This document shows, piece by piece, positions 39,937 through 51,529 of a stretch of 64,000 bases of DNA. The notes beneath the pieces were generated by a model that ran no database searches, was not told the origin of the DNA, and saw only the letters and a program-made list of their open reading frames with translations. This stretch comes from Symsagittifera roscoffensis (taxonomy: Eukaryota > Xenacoelomorpha > Acoela > Convolutidae). How positions within the stretch are numbered: the first letter of the stretch is position 1; each line of letters begins with the position of its first letter. The DNA lies in assembly GCF_963678635.1 (NCBI RefSeq), contig NC_087067.1:48901618-48965617 (forward strand). Direction: 5' to 3'. The position numbers were made by a program, and so were the translations under genes.

Positions 39937-40782
39937 ATGGTGATTTTAGAAACTGGTGCTATTGAGTCATCGGAGTTGTTCCTGCGACGCAGATCATCAC
40001 CAGGACTGCCATATTGCTCTTCGTTGGAGGAACTAACAAGAGGCCTTCATTTCTATCGATCTGCCAATCTCATATGTCGTTTCCGTTATTTATGTGAGTT
40101 TGTCAGGGCATGGTTCAAGTGCAAAGGAAATGACTCGGGCTATGTGTCGTCACAAAAACTCATCTTCAGACTTTTAATTCTTCTCTGCGAATTTGTCCGA
40201 ACTTATCACGCGGGGGAGCGAGAACTATCCAGAGCCATTGCCAGCGTAAAGTTCTCAATCGAGAATAGATTTCATAGAATGAGCAATGAAGCTTTGCATA
40301 CGAAACGAGTGATGAATATCAGTGGAATTCAAGCTATGCTGCAACAGTACCAAGATGTTCCGACAGAAGTCAAGTATGCGCCCTCAAGAGAAGACAAATT
40401 AAGTTCACTGCCGTTCAATGTGTTGGAGACAATTGTACGAAGCTTAACAAATCCACGAGATATATGCAGCCTTTCAGAAACATGTTCAGATATAAGAGTA
40501 GCTTGTACGCAGGAAAACGTTTGGAAAAGTTTGGCTATCTTTCATTTTGGCTATACACGATCGCATGTTGTTCAAAGAGTAAATGGGTGCTCGTGGTATA
40601 AAACAGTTGCAAAGTTGTACGGTACTCATAAACTAAGAGAAGTTTACGCGGACTATGTATGCTACTACCCGAAGCATAACAGTCTTTCGTGGATAGGAGA
40701 TCACTGGAAAATACATAATTGTAAGTGCGATTGTTCGCCAGAGTATATAACACCTCAGCAGTTGGTCAAATTTTTGGACTGA
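39937..40782 (+). CDS. F-box protein, FBXO25/FBXO32 (atrogin-1)-like
   Basis: A 281-codon open frame. An N-terminal part begins GLPYCSSLEELTRGLHF, matching the conserved YC...E...L.F start of the second third of FBXO25/32. Then come PTEVKYAPSREDKLSSLP, the F-box (LPFNVLETIVRSLTNPRDI...WKSLAIFHF in parts, ~165-215) and a C-terminus REVYADYV, HNSLSWIG and YITPQQLVKFLD typical of this family. It is expected to recruit substrates to an SCF ubiquitin ligase. The usual ~80-100 N-terminal residues are absent, so upstream exons probably exist, or this is a partial or retrocopied gene. The piece is intronless, whereas vertebrate homologues have many introns. The start ATG is only the first in frame; a splice acceptor-like GGTGATTTTAG lies just after it (39940-39950). 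Confidence 0.7.
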   Translation: MVILETGAIESSELFLRRRSSPGLPYCSSLEELTRGLHFYRSANLICRFRYLCEFVRAWFKCKGNDSGYVSSQKLIFRLLILLCEFVRTYHAGERELSRAIASVKFSIENRFHRMSNEALHTKRVMNISGIQAMLQQYQDVPTEVKYAPSREDKLSSLPFNVLETIVRSLTNPRDICSLSETCSDIRVACTQENVWKSLAIFHFGYTRSHVVQRVNGCSWYKTVAKLYGTHKLREVYADYVCYYPKHNSLSWIGDHWKIHNCKCDCSPEYITPQQLVKFLD

Positions 40783-41619
40783 AAAAAATCTGAAACAAAC
40801 TAAAATTGGTCTGATAGCACTTATTTTTCATTTACATTGCTTTGTTTTTTAAAGTCACAATATATTAAAAAAGGATAGAATTAGTTAGTCAATTGTAAAT
40901 TATAAATATGCAATTTAGAGTTTCAATTTCAATTGTTAAACCATGTAAAATTGTCAGTTTATTTATTGTAGAATTAAATTATTTCTGTCATCTCTTTTTA
41001 AGAAAGGAAAATATGCCTCACAACTATTAGGAAACGAGCAACTTTTCAGTATTTTCCAAAAACTAACTTTTGACTACTAGAGGAAGATATCAGCCAATTC
41101 AACACTGCTCCTAACGATACCGAATTTAACACCCTATCTACCTAAGGCATTCGATTCATCCCTGTCATGGAACCCCCATCATGGTTGCGACCCCCTGAGC
41201 GTCTAAAGCGTCCTCCCTTTTATGATATTTTACGACGTCTGTTTTTGTCCCACCAACATTAGAACTTGTCTAAAAGCACTTTTGGCGCCAATTTATACTA
41301 AGTTTGTGAAGGTGAACGCGCAATAACTTTTTTAAAAAGTCTTAAACTTCCCTGCGGTTTTGGTTGCATAAAAGTGTATATAAGGTTTTGGGACCTCGGA
41401 AATTATATTTGGTCAGCCAAAAAAGATTCAAAAAATCCTCCATGAAGAGAATATCTTAGATCCGCCCTGCTGAAACATGAAAATAAAATTATTCGGTGTA
41501 AACGTTCGGTTGATTAAGTGTCAATGAACGGAGTCGTGTAGTTTTTTCTATTGAATATTCTAAAAGTGTTCTAATAAAGACACAAGTGCAGTTATGCATA
41601 TGATTATTTTTTATGTATG
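40783..41619. other. Intergenic AT-rich stretch
   Basis: Nothing coding recognised. A more GC-balanced part at 41100-41280 shows no ORF of note. Confidence 0.5.
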
Positions 41620-42304
41620 CAGTGCTGATTTAATTTATCCGGACAAAACAAATAAATCGTGAAATTAGGTTTCTCAAATTTCTCAAGTGGGTTTTTCTCA
41701 AATTGGTTAGATTTTAGACAAAAAATGATGAAGACAAATTTTGCTTGGAATGTCAGCAAAATCAACATGGTGCTATTTTTTTTGCAAAGTCCGTGTTCCA
41801 AGTTAACCCCCAAAACGAGTATTTCTGGCTGTTTTTTAGTCAATCAAAAATTTCGCCAAAACTATTGGTTCAATTGCTACAAAAATATATCGAAGAGAGC
41901 CTCTTTTGTAGCCCAACAAAACTTAAGACGGGTGCAATCTCGAAAAATGGCGCAAAACGCCTGAAAATTGTTTTTAATTAAGAAAAACTGGTTCTTTATC
42001 CATTAAAATTAACATTTTTAGCTATCAAACGGAAATAAATTTAACTATAAAAAACACGATTATGTCCTTATCAAATTTTGCTGGGCTTTATACGCTCGGT
42101 TTGTTAAAAAAGCCGAAAATGTTTTATTTTGGTTAAAATTTTGGACCCAAAATTTGCTCAATAAATAGCACCCTATTAGTTGTGCTGAAATTAGAAGCAA
42201 GTTTTGTTGTGACATTTGTTGTGTAAAGTCAGCCCAGTTTGGGAAGAACGAGTTTAAAGTTTCAAGTTGAATTCGTTTTGTCAGCATAATTTGAATCAGC
42301 ACTG
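41620..42304. mobile_element. Fold-back / MITE-like element, complete
   Basis: Begins CAGTGCTGATTTAATTTAT and ends with the inverse complement of CAGTGCTGATTCAAATTAT. The inverted similarity extends inward through most of the 685 bp: for example AAATTTTGCTTGGAATGTCAG on the left pairs with the complement of the stretch around 42185-42215. CAGT ends recall Tc1/mariner-type elements, but no transposase is present. A target duplication is not clear. A related copy lies at about 47134. Confidence 0.7.
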
Positions 42305-44834
42305 GGTATGCATAGGCGGTTACTGTGCAAGTAGCATATAATGTTCTGACCATAGTCTTAAAAAATTTCCAACAAATTTTTTTTTGTTGTGGTGTGATAA
42401 AATGATCTGAAGAAAAAGCTAGAGATTAGGCATATTTGACAGTCTGAAAAACTACGCAAATTGAGAACAATTTTTGTAGAAAAATGACTAGAAAAACATG
42501 TTTTGATGCCGAAAAGGCGCTAAAAAATAATTAAAAATAACTAAATTTACTGGACTAAACTGAATTGTTTTGATTTAAATCAAGCTACTCTACAATTTTT
42601 AGCCAATAAAATAAGCTAATGTAAGCCTCTTCGCTCGCTTTATCCGTAACAAAAAGGTAATTTTTACTCTGGGGTAATCAAAGCGCAAATGTTGAGAAAA
42701 ACGTAAACCATAACAGTTTTCCAGTAGATTGAAAAATTGTATATTGATCCAGCTTTCTCAATTTGACATAATGAATTTGAAAAAGTGTGAATCTTAATTG
42801 ATGCTTGAAATTCATCTTCAAGGCCATGTAATTTTTTTTGAAATTCAATTTTTTTTCTCCAAAAATTAGTTAATTGAGTCTCCATGAGTTCATAGACACT
42901 TTTCCAGCTGTCTGTTAGCTATGTTTTGAATTGGGGTTTGAGTTATGCCTTCCTCAGTTCAAATAAAATTCTTTTGCGAAAAAAGTGTAAATTAAGCTCT
43001 CCAAAAGGAAAGTGCAAATGCTACGAAAAACGTGGCTGAATCAATAGCTTTTCTTAGGCTCGTTAACTTTCTATTGGCTGCAGGTTGAAATTTTAATTCC
43101 GGTACCCTTAAAGTAATATAGAATAATCAAAGGAAAGTTCATCAAAGAAAAGTTATTGGGAATTATACTTTTCATGAAATTTTTGTTGAGGGTGAGGGGG
43201 ACTTAACAACTTTCAATTGCCTTAAGTTTTTTTCGGCTTAATTTATTTCCCTAACTTTATATCGGCTTAGCGACCTCATATTGTTTCATTCGACGATTGA
43301 ACAAACTTTTGCTTTGCATGATTGTGTGTTTTCAGGTTGGAGGGACTTCATAACTTTTTATTGTTCTTAATTATTTTTGATTTTGTTTGGTTTTGCTTTT
43401 CCTTTTTTTCCGGCTTATTAAGAATCGGCTTAGGGGCCTCATTTTGCGTCATTCGATAAGCGAGAAAATTTTTTGTGTGCGCGTGCGTGTTTGAAGGGTG
43501 AGGGCGATCTAATAACTTTTTATAAATTTTTAGTCTTAGTGAATTTTGTTTCTGTTTGGTATTTTCGACTTCGTTTCTTTTTGTTATAATTGTTTCCAAA
43601 ATTAATTCATATTTTATAGTTGTGGTATCTTTTTGTTTCAAAACTAGCTTTTTTTTGATAGATGTGTTTTTTGAACATTTTCGATTTTTTTACTCGTGTT
43701 TTCTTGTTTTGTATCGCAAGTGGTGCGAAGCTTAGCTTCGCCTCTGTGATTATTTTTCGTTTATTTTTCACTCAAAATCGAGTGCGACAATTAATCATTG
43801 GAATAACTCGAGAGATTTTTCTTAAAAGAGCCCTTTCAGTCGTGATTCTAACTAAAAAAAAAATTAAAAAAGTTGTCCCAGCCTTGAGAAATACCAGTTT
43901 GCAATTTTTGAGTTGTAATCTAAATTCTAGCGACTAGAGCGCTCGAGTGACATTAATTATATGAAATTCAGGCCAAAAAAGGTTGATATTATTTATTACA
44001 AACTACCTTAGGAAGCTTCATTGGCAATAAAAGTTTTCTAAAAAAAATATTGTGAAATTTTTTTGCTTTTTTTGTTTGTCATTCTTTTTTTGAAAACAAT
44101 ATTTCCAATCATGTCTGATTCACTATTTTTCTACGCGTTTGTACTTTATTCGCGTCACAACACCCACTAAAAACGACATGTTAGAAGCGAATTAGAAGAA
44201 GAAAACAAATTTTCTTAAGCAATTTTTTAATGAATGGGTTCGGAAGATTCTGCGCTACTTGCTCAGCAACCGGTTATCCTTGATCTGTTTTTGGAAATAA
44301 TTTTTTATTTTTAAGAAACAAATGTCTATAGAGCACCTACGTTGACATCTTAAACAAACCCCAAGCAACATCTTTATTGGAGCATTTTGTATTAAAAAAT
44401 TTAAGATTAATAATTCGAACTATTCACTCTAAGTTTTTAGAGTAATTTACAGTTTCTACCGTAGATGTATGGAAGCGCGACCGCTAAAATGCTATTTTCT
44501 CCCTCTTAAATTCAACGAGATTTTTTGAAGTCTTCCTTTTTAGTTTTTTAACCACATATGACCTTGTGCTGTATACGTTCTGCGTAGCGAAATTGTCTGA
44601 ACTTGCCGTTTAAAACTATTACTCATAATATTAATTGAAAAATCAGAAATTGAATTGATGAATGATGAATACGCAAGGTGAGATTTTGTTTTTGAATTGA
44701 ATTGAAGATCTTGTTACCAACCTCTATAATAAGCAAAGCGCATGAAAAATTCTTTTAAAAGTTCTTTAATCTATATTTCAATTAAGTTTGTTATGATGAG
44801 TCGTATTGAATTTTTAAAAATGTATTATGAGTAT
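42305..44834. other. Intergenic stretch 3' of the receptor gene
   Basis: AT-rich and repeat-derived. 42303-42355 and 44236-44290 carry versions of a dispersed ~45-bp sequence (GGTCGGAACATTCTGTGCTAC) also found at 57287. No supported gene; ORFs here are short and unrecognised. Confidence 0.5.
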
Positions 44835-45102
44835 TTAAGTTGGGGCCGATTTTGCACTGTTTTTGAGATAGTAGCCCCAATAAAATATGTTAAATATCAT
44901 GAAAGTAGCTGGAAACAGAACACGTGAATAATTGTCCACGTGGAGAATGTTCACGTTGTGTTCCCCTCTGAAGAAAGCGGCTACTCTGTTGTTGTCCAGT
45001 TGTCTCGAAATGGATCTGGTCAGCGTCCGTTTCGGCTTAGGTGGGTTCTCGGGATTTGTCTGGATAAATGACTGTCGACTTTCCGGATCATCGAAGCCGT
45101 AT
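44835..45102 (-). CDS. Receptor exon 9: loop end, TM4 and stop
   Basis: 268 nt from CATTCAG|ATACGGC. It encodes basic, Ser-rich loop sequence (PKRTLTRSISRQLD, possible phosphorylation sites), then NYSRVLFPATFMIFNIFYW, the TM4 signature, and a short tail ending KSAPT and stop. Confidence 0.92.
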
Positions 45103-45152
45103 CTGAATGGGTATACAAAACGACTAAATGAAATGTAAAGGTTGAATGGCAT

Positions 45153-45978
45153 CTTATCTTGTTTGCTGTTCAGTTTGGGTTTTTTGTAAACTAGATGTTT
45201 CTTATAAAGGCTGACATCATTGCTTTGTATAATTCTATTGGAATAATCGATTATTGTATATTTAAGTTATTTTTAACTAGTATCTAATGTCCTTTCAATA
45301 GATGAAGTTTGACGCAAAATCCCCTCTCATTTTTCGCCAAATTTATGGCATTTTGGGAGTTATCTGATTTTTACTGTTGGGATATGCTTGCTGTTTAAAG
45401 TAATTCTTGATAAATAGCCTGAAGTCGAACATTTTAGCATAAAAAAGGAGTTTACTGGTTTTTTTTTACAGTACCTAGGATCTCTGGGAGTTCCGAAACT
45501 GTCGATGGTGCGAATGAGATGTCTGTTCTGGCTCGCCTTCTCATCAGCCATACTCTTCTCCTTCTCCTTATCTTGTTTGCTGTTCAGTTTGGGTTTTTTG
45601 TAAACTAGATGTTTCTTATAAAGGCTGACATCATTGCTTTGTATAATTCTATTGGAATAATCGATTATTGTATATTTAAGTTATTTTTAACTAGTATCTA
45701 ATGTCCTTTCAATAGATGAAGTTTGACGCAAAATCCCCTCTCATTTTTCGCCAAATTTATGGCATTTTGGGAGTTATCTGATTTTTACTGTTGGGATATG
45801 CTTGCTGTTTAAAGTAATTCTTGATAAATAGCCTGAAGTCGAACATTTTAGCATAAAAAAGGAGTTTACTGGTTTTTTTTTACAGTACCTAGGATCTCTG
45901 GGAGTTCCGAAACTGTCGATGGTGCGAATGAGATGTCTGTTCTGGCTCGCCTTCTCATCAGCCATACTCTTCTCCTTC
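45153..45978. repeat. Exact-looking 413-bp tandem duplication in the receptor gene
   Basis: 45153-45565 and 45566-45978 match with no difference that I can find. Each unit spans the last ~90 nt of exon 8, its donor site and ~320 nt of intron 8. The left copy (45476-45565) is therefore an extra exon fragment. It has an intact donor and only a weak AG (GATAAG) before it, so it probably lies unspliced in the intron. Confidence 0.92.
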
Positions 45979-46115
45979 TCCTGTGCTGCCTTCTGGCTAA
46001 TTTTGGTTTTGAAGTGTTTGTCCAGGTAGCACACACATGCGAACTCGATCAGTGCCCCGAAGACATAGATGAAACAGAGGCCGAAGTACACATCCAGCGC
46101 CTTCACTTTGCTCAC
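45889..46115 (-). CDS. Receptor exon 8: TM3 and cytoplasmic loop
   Basis: 227 nt. It encodes VSKVKALDVYFGLCFIYVFG, then ALIEFACVCYLDKHF and a charged cytoplasmic loop ending GTPRDP. The donor CCTAG|GTACTG leaves two bases that form Arg with exon 9. The 3' 90 nt of this exon are included in the 413-bp tandem duplication. Confidence 0.93.
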
Positions 46116-46142
46116 CTAAACAGAATGTAAAACGGCTATAAT

Positions 46143-46320
46143 ATTTTTTTGCGAGAGCAAGTGATTTGCGATCGTAAGTAGATTTTCACCGATCAACCTT
46201 TATTCGTTTTAAATCCACTCCAAAAACACCTTCGAGGTCCATTCTCACGTGGTCTTGTAGTAGCGCGCTTGCTTTGAGATCCTCAGATCTGATGCAAGAA
46301 CCGCGGCCGGATTTTTTTTT
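46143..46320 (+). repeat. Candidate tRNA-derived SINE, copy 1
   Basis: Starts GCGAGAGCAAGTG, which recurs at 51265. Contains a tRNA-like stretch with an A-box-like GTGGTCTTGTAGTAG (46251-46265) and ends at a T-run (46312-46320) that could serve as a pol III terminator. The B box is poor. It lies in intron 7. Confidence 0.4.
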
Positions 46321-47037
46321 CGGTTCGATTTACTTTGATCGGACTTGCGTTTATCCGTTTAACTTTTGCCGGCTAAATTTTAATTGTATGGATTTTTCTT
46401 TTGATTGAAACAATTTTTTCTTATAATTGTAACCGTTCTGTTTGTCTTGTAATCTTACGAACTCTTATGATTTCTTACGTATTTTAACGTCTGCAGACAT
46501 GAAAAGTGCATCCAACTCAATGTCACTTGACGAACAATCCATTCGCTTAACACAATTTTTAATGGGAATTCTTTAATACGAAATTGACAGACTATTTTAT
46601 GGAGTCTCTACGAGACCCGCAATTTTTTCAGCCTTATTGAGCCAAATTTATTGACTACTAATATGCAGTAAAAACGTTATATCATACATATATCGACGAT
46701 TTTTCTCTTCAGGCAGAAGACAGAGCACATGTTTTTTTCTGAATAAGAGAAAATTCATCAAATTCACAGACATGAAACTATGAAAGCAGCCTCCGGATTA
46801 TTTCACCGTTCAAACAAAATGTTAATGTTATTGACAAACGATTGCAAACGATTACATAAACAATCACTGATCAACGCAATACAGAAATTACAAACACCCT
46901 TAAACTAGAAGAAAATTCAAGAATTGGTAGAAATGCTAAATTTTCGCAGCAAATGCGTAATCAAAATGCAATTAGAATCACGATCAATTTATAGTAGACT
47001 ATGGATACAAAAAAGTTTGAATGGTTAATTAGAACAC

Positions 47038-47059
47038 GTTGTTGTTGTTGTTGTTGTTG
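47038..47059. repeat. GTT microsatellite
   Basis: About seven GTT units in intron 7 of the receptor gene. Confidence 0.9.
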
Positions 47060-47133
47060 CTAGTTGTCCAATTTTTATATACGTTGTTAGTTGCCCGTTT
47101 GCCCAGATTTTGTATCGATCACCATATAATATA

Positions 47134-47660
47134 CAGTGCTGAATTAAATTATCCGGAAAAAAAGAGTAAAACTTGAAATTTAAAACGCGCTTTTCTCAAA
47201 TTGGGTTGATTTTAGACAAAAAATGAACACAATCAATCTTGCTTGAAACTGTTACAGAAATATTACAGGGCAATTTGTTTTGCAAAGTTCGACCGTTTTT
47301 GGCTTTGTTATGTCTATCAAAAATTACTCCAAACCTAATTGTTCAATTACTGACAAAGTTGTATCACTGTAAGCCTCTTATAAAGCCAAACAAAATTTAA
47401 GAAGGGTTTAATTTTTTCAGCTTTGTATAAACATATTTAATTTCGTTTGATAGCCAAAATAATCATTGTTACCATATCAAACACCAATGTTGTTAGATAA
47501 AACTTTTTTAAAACCTTTTGCGCCCATTTTTGGAGATTACACCCTTCTTTAATTTTGTTGGGCTACATAAGAGGCTAAGGTGATTTGTTTTTTTTTTCAG
47601 TAAATTAAAAATTAGGTTTAGAGTAATATTTGATTAACTAAACATAGCAAAAAATGATAG
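47134..47660. mobile_element. Fold-back element, second copy (right end decayed)
   Basis: Starts CAGTGCTGAATTAAATTATC, like the element at 41620. Inverted arms are visible internally: GTAAGCCTCTTATAAAGCC near 47370 pairs with the complement of GGGCTACATAAGAGGCT near 47557, and ATTACTCCAAACCTAATT near 47323 pairs with sequence near 47610-47630. The terminal repeat on the right is not recognisable. It lies in intron 7. Confidence 0.6.
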
Positions 47661-48156
47661 CTCAAAAATTTCTTTGATGAATTTTCTTTGTGTTCATCTG
47701 AATGGTTGTCTACCCAAAGTTTGAACATCAATCGAGAAAGATGTATGAGATTTTTGTGGCTGTATATTTTTTAAAGTTTTTTCATTGACTGCTGATTTCG
47801 GTCTGATTTTCAATTCATAAGCTTGCAATCATATGCGTGCGTTGCATCACAAGTATTGCATTGTTCCGCTTAGCCTCTGTGTTCTTATTGTTGTATTCTA
47901 ATTGTATTTTAATATCGTAAAGATTTGTTTGAAAAATTTGAGTTTAATCTTCTTCATACACGGCAACCCATACCATCAAGCCAACAAAAATGTTTTAGGG
48001 TTTCCTTGCGAGACCTTTACGCCGATACTTCATGCATTCAATCTTCAAACTTTTTGAAAAAATCAATCGTATTATAGCATGTTTCAAACAAAAACTAAGG
48101 TGGAGTGGGAAGAAACGTTGAAAGAAAGCTAATTTGATTTGTAAAGTGTACTTGAC

Positions 48157-48243
48157 CTTGGGCAGTCGACTGTTCACAGTGCCCATGAGGGTGATGATGG
48201 TCAATACAGTGGTGATGGAGAGAGAAGCACGCGCAGGAATACA
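48157..48243 (-). CDS. Receptor exon 7: TM2 pore
   Basis: 87 nt. It encodes IPARASLSITTVLTIITLM and GTVNSRLPK. PAR before TM2 marks anion-selective receptors. Acceptor TGTAG|TGTATT and donor CCCAAG|GTCAAG, phase 0; the donor is less usual (GTCAAG) but gives the conserved LPK-VSKVKALDV junction. Confidence 0.92.
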
Positions 48244-48739
48244 CTACACAAAAAGTATATTTACAAAGCAGTGGCGTGCGCAGAAGTTTTTTTGAAGTTT
48301 TGCGGACTTTTTTAGGTGGGTAAATTAGATTTTCCGAATTATCCTGCGCAATGTTCTGCGCCGCAGGCAAATTTTTCAAAAAACAGGCCAAAAAGGCGCT
48401 TTTCAAACAACAGCCAAAAATGTATGTCGTAAAGTTATACCAAAGGAGGACCCTTTGGAAAAATTTAGCAACCAGAGTTAAGTCAGGAGTTTTCATCCCC
48501 CCCCCCACGCCCGCCGCCACCTTGGCTCGCTACTGATTCAAAGACAACAATTCGCGGAAATATAAAGAGTTAACTCAAGTTTGTGGTGCCGCAATTGATA
48601 GTTTTTCAATGTCTACTATTATCTAATAATAAAACCAAAAAAAGACTTCTAAACTGAAAATAGATAGGCGTTTTTGGGTGTAGTTTGACAGGTCTTATAG
48701 GGGAAGGGGGATAACGAAGGTAACTTGGGTGTAAGGTAC

Positions 48740-48906
48740 CTTTGGGTCCACCCAGAACCCCACCCAAGACAGTCCCACAATGAGTATGGCGGGAGCATAT
48801 GTCTGCAACACGTAATAGAGCAGTGTCCTCTCCAGGTAGAAGTAGAGTTCAAGGCCACTGAATCTGCCAGTGGGAAAGATGAGGTCGTATTTCGCTGTCT
48901 TGTGGT
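48740..48906 (-). CDS. Receptor exon 6: pre-TM1 and TM1
   Basis: 167 nt. It encodes KTAKYDLIFPTGRFSGLEL, then the TM1 segment YYVLQTYAPAILIVGLSWV and GFWVDPK. The family Cys or Ser after RFS is Gly here. Donor AAAG|GTACCT. Confidence 0.93.
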
Positions 48907-49629
48907 CTGAAAACCAAAATTGGCTCGTTTTCACCAGATCTTTTATCTGTTCAAAAAACGTTTGTTTCCCAAATTTAAATTCTCAAAAACAATAATGGAG
49001 TTTAAAAATGATGTTTTGGCGTGATTTGGAATAAACAATACAATAGTTTCTAGTATCAACATTTGTGGAATCCTTAAAAAGGTATTTATTCCCCGTAATG
49101 CTGGGCAGCGGGTATTGTAAATCCATATTTAGGCTTGCGATTTTTCAGCGTCATCAAATTATAATATGGACTTTTTTCGGGTTAACAACTTTTTAAACAA
49201 ATTTATTTGATAGCTTGATTGATAATAAATTCAAATGTCTTGAGATCTGAGGCCCACTTGGCCAAGTCATAGATAATCATAGGAACCCTGTTTGTTTTCC
49301 CTGTTTGTTTTCACTTGGATTTTTGATATATAGCTTCCACAAAATAAGCTAGAGAAGATCTCTGTGACTTCACAACTGAGTGAGAAAAGGTCAAATTAAT
49401 GGCTCCAAGATATGTTGATTACTTTTAGTGAGTTAAGTTTATGTTGACTTATATTATCGATTCTGGGGAAAAAGGGTCTCGCCTCAGGAAATTTTGTGTC
49501 TTAGTCGAAGAAGTGGCTGGTAACAACCGCATCAAATCAAATGCTTTTTGCGAATCTGATGAAAGCAACCCCGTTAAAACACTTGCGGTGTTTCATTCTA
49601 CTTTTTTAAATGAATTCTATTCTTCTCAC

Positions 49630-49750
49630 TGATGAATCTAAACTGTGGAAGATTTCTGGGACAGGAGAAACTGACTGAGTCATTGTCCTTCCAGTTCAGC
49701 CGCAGATCACTGTACGTGTACCCAAACGCCTCCACATTCAACTTACACAC
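49630..49750 (-). CDS. Receptor exon 5: Cys-loop second half
   Basis: 121 nt. It encodes VCKLNVEAFGYTYSDLRLNW and a tail ending FRFI. C-X13-C is completed here. The donor is ATCA|GTGAGAA, leaving one base that forms Asn with exon 6. Confidence 0.9.
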
Positions 49751-50221
49751 CTAAACCACAAAAGATATCGATAAGTTTGTTTATGACTGCTGGTTTGTCG
49801 TGTACGTAGCACAGAATGTTCCGACCCTTTCTTGATGATTAGCACAGAATGTTCCGACCGTTTTTTAAATGATTGTACAAATTTCTGCTCAAATTTCACA
49901 AAAAAGCGTGTTATATATATTTTTCTTGTTCCAGTATCACTGCCTTTCAATTTAGTAGAAAAAAATTTATCTCTCCTTCTATCTATTTTTCTCTTAGAAA
50001 AACCTTATATCTCTCAAAAAGCTGGAGACAGAGCGACGGTTTGATGTGTTTGTTCTTGAATCCCAAAATCAGAAAATTCAAAGAAACGAAACGCAATGGA
50101 TGCCGAAGGAGTCGTGTCACAAAATCGTGCAGTTTGTTACTCGATTCTCTAAATAAATGGCGGAACTCTTTTGTCAATGTGCAGATAGTGATTTTGACAG
50201 TTTAGGGGTGGTGATTTTGAC

Positions 50222-50341
50222 CTGTGTGTCGAGGGGGAACATTTCCAGCTCCATGGGACACTTGGTGATGACAGTCACTCTGCTGCTGTACAGTACATGG
50301 CCGGTGTGGGAGAGACGCAGCAGGATGTTCGGAACCATCAC
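50222..50341 (-). CDS. Receptor exon 4: Cys-loop first half
   Basis: 120 nt. It encodes LLRLSHTGHVLYSSRVTV and KCPMELEMFPLDTQ, with the first Cys of the Cys-loop; the second is the second residue of exon 5. Phase 0 at both ends. Confidence 0.93.
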
Positions 50342-50514
50342 CTAGCACCAATTCTTAAAGTTATTAAGAAAAAAGATTTAAGTTTAGGTTATTGATATAA
50401 AGTGCCAGGGTATTCTGTGAAAACCAAACTAAAAGTGTTCCGTGAATTACTACATATTTGCTGTATATCGACGTGTTCTCGTTTGACTGAAAGTGGGCTG
50501 AATATTGTTCACAC

Positions 50515-50641
50515 CTGCTGTTTGGAGGCAGAGAGTGATTCTGGGAAGTAAGTGTCTGGTACCCAGATCTTCTGCAGGAACTCATGCGACAGAGTGATGT
50601 CCACGTTATCTTCAGTGATGAAGCGAAGTCGCTCGTCATAC
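50515..50641 (-). CDS. Receptor exon 3: loop A region
   Basis: 127 nt. It encodes YDERLRF and KIWVPDTYFPESLSAS, the WXPDXYF signature of the family. Acceptor GTAAG|GTATGAC and donor CAGCAG|GTGTGA. Confidence 0.93.
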
Positions 50642-50831
50642 CTTACCAAGCAAGAAATTTAAACCAATCATTGGAAAGAAATAAAGCGGATCAGTGGCGT
50701 GAACAATGAGTTCTTCACACGGAGATGTGAGGTTTTTCTTGATCAAGTTCTTTTTTCTCATGTAATCCCAAAAATTGTAAATTATTCTCATTAGAGAAAA
50801 TACGAAAATTCAAACAAAAGTTGGTTACTAC

Positions 50832-51013
50832 CACATCTGTCTAAATGAGATGTCGACTCTGAAGCTCATTTCAGTCTCACTGATGGGTCCAAGGGAGTCC
50901 ACATTCATGGTCACATTCACCCCCACCGCCTCCCCTCCGAATCCAGGCCTCAGACGGCTGTCGTAGTCCTTGAGGAGGCCAATCAACACTTTGGTCGTCT
51001 CACTCATCTTCTT
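50832..51013 (-). CDS. Receptor exon 2: start of ligand-binding domain
   Basis: 182 nt, from TTTAG|AAG to ATGTG|GTAG. It encodes VLIGLLKDYDSRLRPGF, then VGVNVTMNVDSLGPISETEM and FRVDISFRQM, the conserved first strands of Cys-loop receptors. The Trp codon is split across the next junction (TG|G). Confidence 0.92.
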
Positions 51014-51254
51014 CTAAATCGATTAATATGAGCTCACAAGTTGGTGTAATTGTCATTCAAATTGTTTCATCTGATTTTTTCTCCTGTTTTCTAGGCTGTG
51101 CAAATTCATAAAATTTTCTACAGATTGAGCAAAACTGTTTCAATAATTTTTGATTATTTGTGGTAAGTTTTAAAAAAATTTTTTAGTTTGCATCTGTTAA
51201 AAAGAAATGAAGTAGAATAAGAGTAAATTGGTTGCTGTTTAAGTAACCATTTTT

Positions 51255-51465
51255 GTTAAGACTTGCGAGAGCAAGTGTCTTGTAATTGTGAACTAGATTT
51301 TTTCCCGACAGCAACTTTTCTTACAAATCGGCTAGAAATTGCATTTGCTTAATTATAAAACTTACGAAGTTACAGGTTCGTTCCCACTTGATCTAGAGGT
51401 AAATTGGCGGCCTTTGCACCCTAAGGTCTGAGGTTCGAGTTACGACCGGTTGTTTTTTTTTTGAG
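51255..51465 (+). repeat. Candidate tRNA-derived SINE, copy 2
   Basis: Shares GCGAGAGCAAGTG and following sequence with 46143. The tRNA-like part (51388-51452) has TTGATCTAGAGGT as an A-box-like site, GGTTCGAGTTACGAC as a good B-box-like site, and a T-run directly after. The T-arm does not pair well, so this is not a functional tRNA gene. Located in intron 1, just upstream of exon 2. Confidence 0.45.
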
Positions 51466-51529
51466 TATGTATGAAATCGAATGGTGTCTTCTCAAGTTTT
51501 GAAGGCTTAGTTGCCGCCTCACGGATTTT

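Noticed and set aside
51388-51452. Functional tRNA gene
   Set aside because: The boxes are recognisable but the T-arm and acceptor do not pair; better read as a SINE or tRNA relic.
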